Positions 1 to 12,539 of a stretch of 64,000 nt of DNA are shown piece after piece. Each line of letters opens with the position of its first letter. Position 1 is the stretch's first letter. The stretch covers positions 7,025 through 71,024 of the forward strand of contig VTPC01091290.1 in assembly GCA_011009095.1 (NCBI GenBank), written 5' to 3'. The translations under genes were made by a program, and so were the position numbers. The notes beneath the pieces were generated by a model, which ran no database searches, was not told the DNA's origin, and saw nothing but the letters and a program-made list of their open reading frames with translations. The DNA is from Ignelater luminosus. Its lineage: Eukaryota > Arthropoda > Insecta > Coleoptera > Elateridae.

Positions 1-503
1 TAGGATCAGATCAAGTCGTCCAAAGAATTCATTTATACATAAACAACGGCCATTCCTGCTGACTAGATAGTTCAAGATTTACAAAAGTCTATGATTGTCC
101 ATGTTATTCAAGCAAGGAAGAAATATGTCAACTAATATTCTTAGAGACACGTTAGAACAGCATTTTTCAACTTGGAGGATCGCGAGCGACTTTTACATTT
201 GCAGGCAAAATTAGGAAAACACAAAACAGATGATATATTTGAAAACCATCAAGCGCTATCGTTATACTTAGGTTTTATTGATTTCTAATCTACCCTTGAA
301 CCTCAAAAACAAATGACAAACTTAGCAGAAAACATAAGCATTCCCATGTATTAAAAGAAATACTGCTATAAATAGTTAAATATTTTGATGTTAACATTGT
401 GTTGGGCGTGGTTTAAATCATAACCTTTGGTTTTGATTTTGTTGTAATTGAGATCCCTGTAATTCTTTTTGATTTTAAAAGAGAAACCGAGCAGCTACTA
501 CGG
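1..503. other. AT-rich intergenic or intronic DNA
   Basis: No coding feature recognised. It leads into the Tc1-type fossil; no terminal inverted repeat of that element could be identified with confidence here. Confidence 0.5.
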
Positions 504-1196
504 GATATGAGCGATTTAGTGTTACACGTCCTAAGAAATCGTCGTACAGCTGCTGTCCAGACGAGAAATTTGCTAGAGGATGTGCATCAGGTACAGGCGA
601 GAGACTGAAAGAGTCCCAGCTAAGGATCCAAAACTGAAGGTATGCTATCTAAGACTAAGATTGGCTTTTGTATGTGAACATCAAAATTGGAATTTGGAAC
701 GCTGGAGTAAGTTGTTGTCATAGATGAAAGCCGTCTCTGCATAAATGCTATTGATTGTAGATAAAGCGCATTATTCAGAGTGTAGCATTACTCATACAGA
801 TCTGAAATGATTTTGGGGTGACATATGATTGGGCGTATGTACAAACTTTGAGTTCAGAAAGTCTGGAAGAAAATCTTTGCCTTATTCCTAGTTAAGGATT
901 CTTTTTAAATCACACTAACGCCCTTCCTCACACTGCTTGCTGTGTAACAGACTTCTATTGGAAGTCGATATAAATGCTATGGACTGACCAGTTCGCTCTC
1001 CCGACATGAACCCAACAGAACACACATGGGACATATTGGGAAAATGCATAGAATTATGAAGCTCTGCCGTCTAAAAGATAAAAAATTTGCAGATGCATTA
1101 GTCGAAGCATGAAGCAAACTGCCGCAGAAAATCATCAACAACTTCTTTAGAAATATAGGTAGAGGTGGTAATCAGGATTCGAGGGGAAATACACTG
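504..1196 (+). mobile_element. Degenerate Tc1-type transposase (IS630-Tc1-mariner)
   Basis: Plus-strand conceptual translation in several frames gives the order typical of arthropod Tc1 transposases. An N-terminal DNA-binding part reads VLHVLRNRRTAAVQTRNLL (about 515-580). Next come RLRLAFVCEHQNWNLERWS (about 650-710), then VIDESRLCINA around the first catalytic Asp (723-725). Further on are NALPHTACCVTDF (about 910-955), MDWPVRSPDMNPTEHTWD-like peptides with the final Glu at 1018-1020, and a C-terminal peptide resembling the usual AVIRARGGNT. The second catalytic Asp appears as Thr (HTNALPHT in place of HDNA.PHT). Many stops and shifts show it cannot make a protein. The family is known to cut and paste into TA sites. 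I did not find its ends. Family call is firm; exact subfamily is not given. Confidence 0.82.
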
Positions 1197-4100
1197 TTAA
1201 AAGAAAAATTAAAATATTCATGTAAAACATCATGTTGAAATTACTGTTACATGCTAACAAGGATTCGATTGTAAGAAAATTGATTGTTTTGTATTCCTCT
1301 AATTTATCTATGAAATAGAATCTGACCGTTTCTTCTAATGTTTGTTTTCTAAATGATCCATTTTGTACATTGTTAATTCATCTAACACTCTTTTGTCAGA
1401 GAACCTGTTTTTGTCACTTCTAGGCTAGTTGTAATAGTTAATTTTAAAAAAGCAAGATTAGATTATGGTATTTAGACTTAAACATTTCTTTCTAATAGTG
1501 AAAGATGTTAATAATTTTTGGGGAACCAAATGAATTAGACAAAATAGGAGACATACCTGTAAACTGCAATAAAGGCTTTTATGGGACAGTTTGAATTTAT
1601 GAGGCCCCAGAGTTACTTTTAAAATGTTTCCTGTTTTTTGAGACAGTCAGACTAATTTAGGATTTTCAAGCGACATTTTTGGTCTTTAGAATTGACCTGG
1701 ATGAATGAATTTTTGGTCTTGTCACATATTTTTAGAAACAAAGAAAGTTCTCTTATGCATATTTCTAGATCAGCTCACTGTATGGCTCAAAATTTGAATT
1801 CGGGTCTTACATATAAAAGGCTTCATCTTTTTCTGACCTGCATCTAAATAAGACTTTTTGAGTCAGTCGGTTTGGTTTTAGGTTTCTTGGGTTTTTGGCC
1901 AATAGTATTTTCAGGTTCCGCTAAAATGCTACTGGGGTTTTAGATATCTTTAAGTCTGTTTCAGTAGAGGCAATTAGATCGATCTTAAAGACGGTATCAT
2001 TCATTTTATGTCTTTGTAAATACAGTAACTTTCTTATTAAAATTGATTGAAATTTTAAATGAATAGTAATTTTATTGTCTACGATACAAAAGTGCAAACG
2101 CAAAAGGTCACATAATTTAGTAGTTCATTTTTAGTGATACACTGAATACAAGATGAACTAAATTTACAAAAGTACCAATCAGGATTTCAAAAAATGACTG
2201 TTGCCTTGTTATAAATCGTTTTAAATAGCCCGGATTTAAGATAAATGAGCCCCTTTTGCAGTGTTATCTGTCAAACATACTTAAGTATTGTTGAACTAAA
2301 ATCATAATTTTATATCTTGATTAGATTAATCTAATGACGTTTGCGGTAGTATTCTAAATTCTGATCTCAACTCAATTAAACTCATTAATCATGGCGTCTA
2401 ATCATTTCTAGCTCAGTTCTTATGTCAGTTGAAATATTCCAGGTCATGATACGACGTTGTGCTTTGTCTTGCACATTTTATTAAATGAACAACCCTTCTA
2501 TTCATCTGATCGCTAATTCAATGCGTTAAATGTTGAGGGGTGCAGCTAGGCCCTGCCCATTTCAAAATCTCGTTTCTTTTGCACCCCTTTTCTATTTCTA
2601 CTTCTTACAGGTTCTCTCAAGGGGGAATCGGAATGTTTCATTCATTTCCTTTCTGCTACTCTACAGTAAATCTCAAACTAAGTACTTAAAATTCGATTTA
2701 TTTTACAGAAAATCAAGATTTGATATTTAACAACAGTATGTACGACTCAAACCAATTTTCACGCCAATCAAATGTCAATTAACAAAACTTGTTATGTTAC
2801 AGATCACTTTCAAAATGTTGTTTTACAAATAAAATGAAGAAAAATATAAATAGATACGTCAATTTTTTTATTTATCAAAATTAACAAATTCAACTTGAAG
2901 ACTTAATAAATTTGAAACGTCTTAAGCAGAAACCAACAATGTCGATTGTATAAATTTATTTTTAAACACAATAAGAGTAATAACAATATGATTTTCATTT
3001 TTGAATGAATTGTTAACGTGTGGGTAGAAGTTGAATCTGCATGATTTATATTCAAACCAACATATTAAAAGGCATAAATAAATCTTCTAACCACTGCTCA
3101 TTTTAATGTTATTTTCTGTTTGTACAGTTATAGCTACTGGTACGTCTACTGTAACTGGTCGTTTGTTATAATATGTTGTGGGATGTTAAATATGCATATG
3201 TATAGTAGCTTTATCTAATGCAAAATTATCTTATGTCTATAAGATCTAAATATATATGACAAAAATTATAAATATTTTAACAGGAAAATCTGAAGAACGT
3301 GTTACATAAATCATGCAGCATCACTTGTATTTATAATTAAACTTTAATATGTACTAAGTAGTTAGAAGAAATACTAATATAGTGGTGGTGTGTTTAGTGT
3401 TATAGTGGCTGAAGTGGCTAATTACAAAGCAATCATTAATATGTGGTCCCAGCTGACACGCAGCTGCCTGTCAACTTATGAGTGCCCTTCATAAAACAAA
3501 GAGAGGAAATTATGATAAATATCTACTTATAATTTTTATTTATATTTACATTCTTGAATTTCATTACTTACATAGTGAAAATTAATCTATTTTATTCTGC
3601 CTCATCATGTAAGGGGTCAAGGGACACGTAAGTTATTCGTCCGGCTCTTAAGACACAGCTGACCATCATCCGTAAATCATATCTCATGTCAGCTCTGCCG
3701 GTGGCGCACAACAGCGACAACTAACAGAACCTGAAAACCTCTTCTTGGTTTTCTAATCCTCTAAAACCGTCTTTGGACTGGCATATGTTAATTTGTATCG
3801 ATGTTGACTTACACGTGCGTATCGCGGTATGGAACTAAATGGAATTCGAACAGGTAGTAGTTAGGAACTACAATTAGAGAGGAAAAAAAAGGTACAGGAA
3901 TAAATGAATGGATTCAAATTAAATTCATATTACAATTAATAAATTTTGTTGAAACGTTTTATTATATGGTATATGGGTAGTTTAGCAAAATCATCAAATG
4001 AATTAACAAAAAAAAGGCAATGAACTTGATTCAGGTAGATTAAATGAAACTGCGTTTTTATTAATTTTTATTCTGCATTTGTTTTACATAAATGTTCAAT

Positions 4101-7100
4101 CTTTTTTACATTATCATAATGCAATACACTTCGGGCTGACGTCTTTTGACTAACATTTGAAAGAGAAGTAGAATTTAAGACGTTGAATAGAATATTCAGT
4201 TAGATTCCAAACGCAGACCAAATTGGTTCCCAGGCAATCGTCATGACAGATAATACTGAAAATTGATACTTGTAACCATCGTATGATGACCTTGTTTCAA
4301 CCGGGAGAATTAAAGTTAGTTTTCACGATCTTAAATACTTTTTAGGTTGAGATTGATGTTACTAGGTAGCTATCAGGTCCAAAAGCGGTAGATTCAACCA
4401 TTTTTCAGTTTTACGCTTTGGTAGTTTCTAAAAGATTTAAATTTAAGCAGCAAAGTTCAAGAGGATTAGAAAGAAAGGAATACCCTAGTAGTCACTTATC
4501 ATTTTAAATGTACCCACATATCAGCAATGCAGAAATACCAAAGCAAAAACAAAAGAAAGAGGAAAAAGATAATTTTAAATGGTATCGTCTCAATTCATTT
4601 TTGGAAAACTTTTCATAAAGCCACGATTCTTTAGCAGTTAGATAGTTTCATCTTAATCGTTCCAAATAGTAGATAGAGTAATTTCTGCTTTCTAATTATT
4701 TATCTGACACTTTTACAAAGTTAATGTGATACTCTTTGAAAGTTTGCTATCTGATATTGTACTTACACAGGCTGGAAGAGTTTTGACTTAGTACAAGATG
4801 CAAGGAGTTAAACAAGCCTTTGTTGCTCTGATTTTTTCTTCTCTGTACCAAATACTATAACAAAGTTTCTGAAAATGCTTGTCTCGTACCAACTTATGTA
4901 CAAATTGGGATGGGTACACAAACTGATCGCCAAAAGAGACATAAGTAAAGCCAGAGACTTTGTTTTAAAATTGGCTGGTGATCAATTTGTTGAACTTGGC
5001 AATTGGTAAATTGTTACATAGTGATCTGCTGTCTAACTTGGTTTCATAATCAACTGATAGATTTGCCAGCATTGGTGTGATGACAGCATGAACCAAACGC
5101 CAACTTAATCTGCAACATTAGTTTATCAACGTCGCTTTGGAACATATCACTCCAAATGTAACTAGCGATTGAAATAAGTAAGAACTCGAGTACTAAACAT
5201 GACTTCTGTGTGTTTCTGGTTGATATAGCGATTTAAATGCCAAATTTCAAAAGTATTTTGTGGTTTTGTCTTTGTACGTTTGTTTCCAAGTGCCAAACAC
5301 ACGTATTGCAAAATACGCAGAATCTTTTCGAAGAGCGTTTCTCTGATCAAAATTAATATTTTCTATAAATTATAAACAGTATTCATTAAGGATGAAACTA
5401 GAAGTAAAACCTAGAGAACTTATTCCTATACAATTTTCTTTGTCATTAAGAATTAGGAATGATTTGCTCTGCCAAATCATCAAATTGATCACATCTAATT
5501 ATCCAGATTTTGGTTTACGTACATTTCGTTGCACAGTACTTGGTCGACGTTTGTAATAGACTTCAGACGTTAATTTCATCAAATCCTTACGTCGTCGTTG
5601 GTGTTACCGCAACATTTTACTGTTTTGGACACGGGGCACATCACCTTGCATAAAGTTTATGATAGTATCGTCAGAATTTTTGGCCCTTAAGCAAAATCTT
5701 AAAACGTCCTCGATTTCTATTTTCCTAAAATTTAGCTGATAATTTTTAACGATAGGAATAAAATGAATTTCTATTAAGGACAAATTTAAACTGATCAAGA
5801 TTATTATTAGTAAAATTATAAAGACAATCGTTGACAAGTAAATGGAATCTCAAGATCGACTGCGTGAAGGTGGTGAATATGTTTGTACTGTCCAGACATG
5901 TGTCCAGATAAGATAGACGAAATATTATACTTACAATTGTAAGAATCTAAATGTGTAGATTCTTTGAAGACATGAAGAGAAGAGCTATAGCAGATGACAA
6001 AACTTAAAGCTCCTTACAAGCTCAAACCTCACAAACGCAAAAAGGTCTGAGTAGATGACGTGTTTCCGCCACAAGTCGTATTTTCAAAACCTCAAATATT
6101 TGCAATCTGCCATTTTGAAAATATCTATTCGAATATACCTAATATTCAGACAATTCTTCAACAAACATCTTTGCTTTTTCTGGTAAAGGAAGAATAAATA
6201 AATGAATGTTCCACAATTTTGATACAGAAGACTTATGTTAAGTATTACCCAGCAGAAAGATGTAGACCGCAGCCTATATATGCTGCCACTGAGTAGATTT
6301 TTATGTAAATAAAACAACTGATACCTGAATTAAGACTCTTTAATTTTAGCATGAATAGTTTTAAAATTCACACCGAATGTGCTAGTCGTTTCTTCTGGGT
6401 ATCTATGTTTTCGAGAATTTTAGGTTTCGTTTTTAAGAATTCTTGTTTTAACTTTTTATATTATAACTGTCAAAACATATTCAAGTGGATTCTTTTAAGA
6501 ATAACCATGCCCTGAATATATACGTGGACTCTTATAATTATCAGTAGTATTTTGGGAAAATCTGAATAGGTATAGAAACAAAAGATTGTTTGGAAACTAA
6601 GTATACCGTAAATCATTTTATTTTCTTTTATAAGTTAAAAATAAATCCAATACTGAATAATAAATTTCGATATGATAAGGTAATTATTAACATTAACTGC
6701 CTACTAGTTCTAATTAAAAAAATGAAGTCCATGTGGTACCATTTAGGTAAGTGGTACAAGTACCACTAAAAAACAAGGCTAAATATTTAATTATTTATGA
6801 AATTCAATTATATTTTTTACAACAATATATAAACATCTTTTTAAAAATAGTAATAATGTTAATGTTAAACGTTAACTTCTATTAAGTTGTCATATTTTAC
6901 CTGCTGCGATATGGGATATTTAATTGGTCATATGAAAGGAAGAGGAGACCTTCTAAATGTTACCTGCGTAATGGACACAATTTTTTTTCTGTTTACTTAA
7001 GATTTTAATAAGAGAGTCATTAGGCTACCTTATTATTAAATAAAAACTAAATAATGATGGTCCGTCGTTTAGTAATAAAAGCTCAGGCAGGACATTTCCG

Positions 7101-7329
7101 GTCCCACATAAGTACCAGCGTAACGCTGTTTCCGTCTTAACGATCAAATTCCAGATAAGCTATCACATGGATTATCTATCCTTAATTTAGAGATAATGTA
7201 TTTTTTAAGCAGTCTGCTTATGACAAATAACGTATATCAGCCATCAAACGTAACGATGCATTTAAATTTTTAAAATGTTCTGTCAGTGGTGGTTTAGAAT
7301 GATACAAATGGTGGAAATTTATACTTGCA
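1197..7329. other. AT-rich noncoding stretch, no gene recognised
   Basis: Only short chance frames occur here and none resembles a known protein. A mildly GC-richer patch at about 3440-3790 contains several CAGCTG E-box cores and may be regulatory, but nothing more specific can be said. If intron 2 of the T-box gene extends leftward this is intronic. Confidence 0.45.
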
Positions 7330-7600
7330 CCAGTTGACGCGGGGTCGCCCGTTGCCATTATCATGGAATTATCGTTTCAGTGTGGACCGCGAACTCATTA
7401 ATTATGGCACGGATTGGTGACAGGATAGGTGAGGCAGCTTCCCGGGGGCGTGGTGAGCATCTGCCACCTTATCGATCGGCGGCTGCAATGGCGCTTCGCG
7501 TCTGCACGTCTGCCACCGCCGTCTCGCCACCACTCGAGTACGACGCCAGTACCACTTACATGCACCCTCACCTATCAGTATACTCCTGTAAAACAAAATA
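7330..7600. promoter_or_regulatory. GC-rich noncoding island, candidate enhancer
   Basis: Base composition rises sharply above the AT-rich surroundings for about 270 bp. Overlapping frames of 60-80 codons are open on both strands, which is expected from GC content rather than coding. None of the translations resembles a protein I know, and no splice signals frame one of them well. The block contains a homeodomain-type ATTAAT core near 7400 and an ATCGAT core near 7470. Such islands around T-box and homeobox genes are often conserved enhancers; that is inference. Confidence 0.35.
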
Positions 7601-7849
7601 TCACCCTACTTGTAAACCCTAAATGCCTGTGTTATCTTTCACCAGTAGTTAATACTTTTAGATAGTGAAACCGCTACTATTAAACGCGTAAATGTCGGCT
7701 TTTTGTATTTTACTATAACCACCACTTAAAATCTTCAAAGAACTCGAAAAGTTATTCTTAAAACAACTTAACTGCCTTTGGTGTTTTAAAAGCGCTCTCA
7801 TTGGCACTTACTACCTTGCAATTTTAAAACCGACGTGTTTCGATTACCA

Positions 7850-8110
7850 TACTAAATTGTGGAAGCTCGTACCGGTCTGTTATTATCCTCTGCAATCCGC
7901 AGTCGCCTAAATTAATATCGACAATTACTGATAGAGACCGGTCGTGCGCACCTGTCACCGCGTCAGAGCACATCGATACGCGTATCGACCGCCCCCGCGA
8001 CACCTGCGCTCCCAGCATTAAATCACTCGATATTATGTGTCACCGCGCCTTCGGGACCTTTACATGAAATATATGCAAACACGCAGGAAATAACACCGCT
8101 AATACAGCTG
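7850..8110. promoter_or_regulatory. GC-rich noncoding island, candidate enhancer
   Basis: A second block of raised GC about 250 bp after the previous one. It contains CACCTG E-box cores (around 7950 and 8000), an ATCGATACGCGTATCGA-like self-complementary stretch near 7972-7988, and TAAT cores. No plausible coding frame. The candidate regulatory role is inferred from composition and motif density only. Confidence 0.33.
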
Positions 8111-9649
8111 CAGACGAACATTACTAGAGGTTAACAATCTACAAAGAATATCTAATCAACTACCTAATGAATCTTTTTACATCTTGTCAAACATGTTTTA
8201 CATTATATTATGATTATATTTTTCTGATGTTGCGGTGTCAATAATCATTTGTATAAAAAGTTAAATGAAATAATAAACAGCCAACATTTTCATAGTTTTA
8301 TTTTGAGATTAGATCGATACAATTAATACAAAAATAATCATTTGTAATTTGCAGATGAGATCTTCTCAATGATAAACAGGTAGTTATAATTAGGTTTGAA
8401 TTCATAAAATTCTAGAAGAACGAACTCATAGATGAACGCAAAAAATGAACAACAGATAGAATAATCTTCTGAGTATTGCACTTCGGGACAACCAAACCAG
8501 TAAATCACGAAAATTACCAGAGAGAATTATCCTTACTAACATTAACATGAATTAACTTTTTTGGTAGATTCACGAGCAAATCTGGTATCAACGGCATCCT
8601 TTTCCTGAGAATTCTCCATTTTGGTAGTAAGTATAACTAAAGTACCAATCTTTATTGCGTTTGTCGAATTTGCTCATTTCCAGTTTGAATAAAGTTGTGT
8701 ATCTATATTTCTTGCATAATAAGCGCTTGATAACATGCCCCAAATGTTACTATATATAGAAATCTTCATATGTAGAGATCAGCTCGTTCACTACTTGAGA
8801 GAAATGGGTCTTGTCAATTTAATTCTGGCCTCAAAAAAACCATCGAAATTGAGAAAATCGAAGGAATTGAAGTATCAACGCCTGCCCTTAAATCTAACCA
8901 ATAACCTTATAATATCCTGAAGCTTCTACCACAATAAATATAAAGATCCTATCAATAATTATGGCAGGAAACAATTTAGTATTAGGGATTAAGATAGATG
9001 AGTTTACTACGCCACACTGTAGTCCAAATATCGTATTTACGGGGACAAAAATATAAAATTCCAAGAACTAGAAATGCAAGTTAAAGTACCTTCCATTGTT
9101 CTGAAATAGATAGTGAGTCCCTTAAGAAGCAGGCAGTGAGACCGAGAACACCGTTAGTTTAGTTTTCTGAATAGTTAGTTTCTAGTTACTTTGACATTAC
9201 TTTGCGCCTTTATCAGAAACAATATTTGGTGTGAACGTGTTAAGTGGTTCTTTAGGTATGTTAAAAAATCTCATTTTATTTATTTAATATAATTAAATAC
9301 TTAAAAAACAGGTACTTGAATTTTATTGAACTTTTTGCCCTAATGCTCAATTTGTTGAGGCTAGAAAAAACATGTACCCCTTACTTCGCTAATTTTCGTA
9401 AATTATTTGTTTCTTTCATGCCCTATTTTAATTTCTGACACAAACTTAAAATGCGTGGATCTGCGGAAGTTTTATTTTTCTTTATTTTTTCCTTCGGGTT
9501 CAAAACGATGTTGACTCGATTGCAGTTATTTGAGTATTTAAAATGAGAGTCCCTAGTTGGTAAGGTCATGACTGCACACGTCAGAGCACAGCTTGCTAAG
9601 TATGTACCTACTTTCTACGATACCTGACTGCAATAGACCGATAGTCGAG
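8111..9649. other. AT-rich noncoding stretch
   Basis: No gene or repeat recognised. An open frame at 8735-8920 gives a Lys/Leu-rich peptide with no recognisable motif and is treated as chance. Confidence 0.45.
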
Positions 9650-10475
9650 ACAAAGATTTCATTATTTTGTTCAAAACTTTTCCATCGTTGGAAGGGTAGT
9701 GGCAGAAATGTGAAAAGTTTTCTAAAACGAAATGAAGATTGTCTGAGAAAACTTCTTATTGAAGAGATAAGACTGAGGAACCTGGTTATTTAATCCCAAC
9801 ATTTCGTAGCCGCCATAAAAAGCCTTTTCGTGTTTTAAATACAAGGGCGAAACAAAGTCAGTGCAAAGAATTAACAACAACTCATAGTCCTGAAGAACTG
9901 GCTTTTGCAACCCACATGAGTTATTCAAAAACAGTCAAAGAAATGTGCCTCAGGTTATTAAAAAAAGCAGCGACATCAAGCCCACGCTCATTAAGGACTA
10001 TGAAAGCACAACAGTCCACCTGCGAACATCCATACAGCGCAGAGGAAACATTGGCACTAATGATAGATCTTAAATTGACTAAGGATCAATATTTAAACCT
10101 AAGAAAGTGCTATCCAGAAGAAATAACAATTGCAGAAACAATGGCAGAAGTAAAACTGCAAAGTTTATTGGATACAACTACTGACCGCTTGTGTACAATT
10201 CAGAATGAAGTGATTTCAGACGTACTAAACAAAGATGAGGAGTGTTCCTTTGAAGTCATTTACAAATAGGAGTTTGATGGGAGTTCTGGTCACTCCTATA
10301 AACAAAAATGTCTTGAAGGTACAGACACCACAGACTCAGATATATTATTAACATTAATGGTGCCATTACAAATGATTGCAAAAACAGATTCTTCAGAGTA
10401 GGTATATTATTTGGCAGAATCCGAGACCTTCATCAACTAAATACTGTCGCCCAATTAAATTACAGTTTGAGGAAA
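9650..10475 (+). pseudogene. Fragment resembling a RAG1/Transib-type transposase core
   Basis: A long stretch reads in one plus-strand frame from about 9777 (EEPGYLIPTFRSRHKKPFRV) through 10266, and continues after a TAG at 10267-10269 into EFDGSSGHSYKQK and later VPLQM. The TAG most simply replaces a Trp codon (KWGFDG expected). After a shift, WQNPRPSSTKYCRPIKLQF follows (about 10412-10468). The order FDGSSGHS, then VPLQ, then a Pro-x-Ser-Ser..C.P-hydrophobic block resembles the first-Asp region and following Cys/Pro block of Transib/RAG1-family transposases as I remember them. An upstream piece (about 9660-9760, FHRWKGSGRNVKSFLKRNED) seems to belong to the same protein in another frame. The C-terminal half with the remaining catalytic residues is not visible. 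It is broken and truncated. Alternative: another arthropod repeat family with the same conserved block. Confidence 0.5.
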
Positions 10476-12060
10476 TCAACTGAAGTGTTGAAAAATAAGG
10501 TGTTGAGAAACGAAACCAGTATATCATATTTCATTGGTATTTTCTTACTTTTACATCAATTTAGTAACAAAAAAAAACAAAAAATCGCAATAATAACAAT
10601 AATAAACCGACAAAATATTTTTGTCGCCGTAAAAACCTACTTTGGACCACAGTGCGCCACTAGAAAATTAATACTTCCAATATTCTTGAAATTGAAATTC
10701 GATTTAGCAAAAAATATCGCTCTTGGATTTTTCTTATAAGATGCATCATTTTTGAGTAAATCCAATTTTTAAATCTTGCAAACCTAAAGTTGAATGCTAG
10801 AATCTGTTAAAATGGAATCGTTTGTGATCATTACTCCTGACCTCTTAATCTTACTTTTTGGCCTTTGGCGCATACCTACAAGAATCGCATCTAAAATTCC
10901 ATAAGGATTTAGATTACTAATTTTAATTAAAGATAATTGCATATGCTCACAGGGGTAGCACTCGAAAGCTTTTTTCATAACCAATATTACGCTTTACATA
11001 GCAATCCTTACCAGTTACTTTGCAGTTCACTTCTTCCCATTAAGTCATTAGTAATAGACACCAACCAACAGTTCCTTGTTCCGATTTTCTCATCACCATT
11101 CTAGATTCTTGTTACTATTTTTTACTTACTCCTCAACAAAAAGAATCGATCTTTTTAATCGCTACTTTTTGATCCACAGCTCATACGATCTTCATAAAAG
11201 CAAAAACAAGCAGAATTTCAAAAATGTTTTTTGATCATCGAGAGAAATTAAACAATAAAACGAAAATGGTAAAAACATAGTCACAGTCCAGAGAAAAATG
11301 TACAAAACCTAGTAACTGTCAAAAGACAAGTTAGTTAAATATATTGGGAAAGTTATAATATTTCTTTTTATATTTATTTAAAGAATTTCAAAACAAATAA
11401 GCTCAATTTAGAAGATATATCAGTGACAAACTTCACGGTTGAAATAATGATATCACGTCAACATCAAATATTAAGAGCTCAAAAATAAAAACTGTATGTA
11501 TGAACTATCACGGATGCAACACTGCCAAAACCCTATTACATACAAAAAAGATAAGATGGGTCAAAAACAGAATAAAAATATCATTCATGTACTGATGAAA
11601 ATAGCACGAAAGTCTCGATTCTAGAGAACCACCAAGCAGAACCCCCAAAACGATGTCATGAAAACTGGAGAATATTTGAAGTAAAGAATAAGTCAGATAA
11701 AGCTGTCAAGAAGAAAAACTGCTCTTCGAAAGTAAACCTAGACATTAGACGTGAATCAAGAATAACGGACAAAATAAAGGAAAAGAGTATCAGTATGCCT
11801 TTGAAAATTTATGACCGTTTGAACTGAAAACTGAACTTGCATAAATCGCATTTATCACTAAACTAATATCTTCTGTCAACAAAATTTGAAAATAACATAA
11901 AGAAATAAAACAGTCTGGGCTTAAAACAAAAGTTAAACATCAAATAAGTTCCATGAAAAATGATTTCATTCCAAAGCTACCGTAATAAGTGGGTTCGCAA
12001 GGTGTATAACATTTTTATGCATTCTAAAATGAAATCATATTACGCTTCAGACTAAAAGTG
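10476..12060. other. AT-rich noncoding stretch
   Basis: Nothing recognisable. The open frame at 10467-10739 starts just after the RAG1/Transib-like fragment and turns into low-complexity Lys/Ile-rich translation, so it is not counted as a gene. Confidence 0.45.
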
Positions 12061-12310
12061 TTCATTTCATTTTTGCGACCATTCCTCACAGGCAATAACC
12101 GAAACTAACCAGGTGCAAAATTGGCTTGTCAGAATGAAATAATAAAGGCCCGGACTTCGAGCTGACCTTCTGCCCGAGGTCATGCACTCACCGTTCGAAA
12201 ACTGGCGAATTGCGCGGGTGTTTTTGGTAATTTTTTTTGGTTGTAATTCCATTAAATTAAATTTTAATTAATTAAAACGATTAAATTAATCCAATCTCGG
12301 GGACTAATTA
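12061..12310. promoter_or_regulatory. Candidate enhancer with nuclear-receptor-like everted repeat
   Basis: A locally GC-richer block. TGACCT at 12163-12168 and AGGTCA at 12177-12182 form a perfect everted repeat of the nuclear-receptor half-site with an 8-bp spacer. It is followed by a run of homeodomain-type TAATTA cores (about 12265-12310). Coding potential is absent. Function is inferred from motifs alone. Confidence 0.3.
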
Positions 12311-12539
12311 AGTGTATAATAAGGCAAGGACGAAGAATTACACATGTTAAATGAAGATCAAGGATGGCACGACTAATTTTAGAAAGTTTCTTTTACGACG
12401 ACACATTCACATAAATTGGTAACGCTTAAAACTAGTCCATTGAAATCAATACAGGGTGTTTTCTGCAGAAACCAATTTAACAATGACCCAAAAGATAAGA
12501 ACAGAAAACAAACAAAAAGTTAGTGATTGTAAGACGAGC

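Noticed and set aside
7380-7665. Overlapping open frames on both strands
   Set aside because: Explained by high GC; no motif, no splice context and no agreement on one frame.
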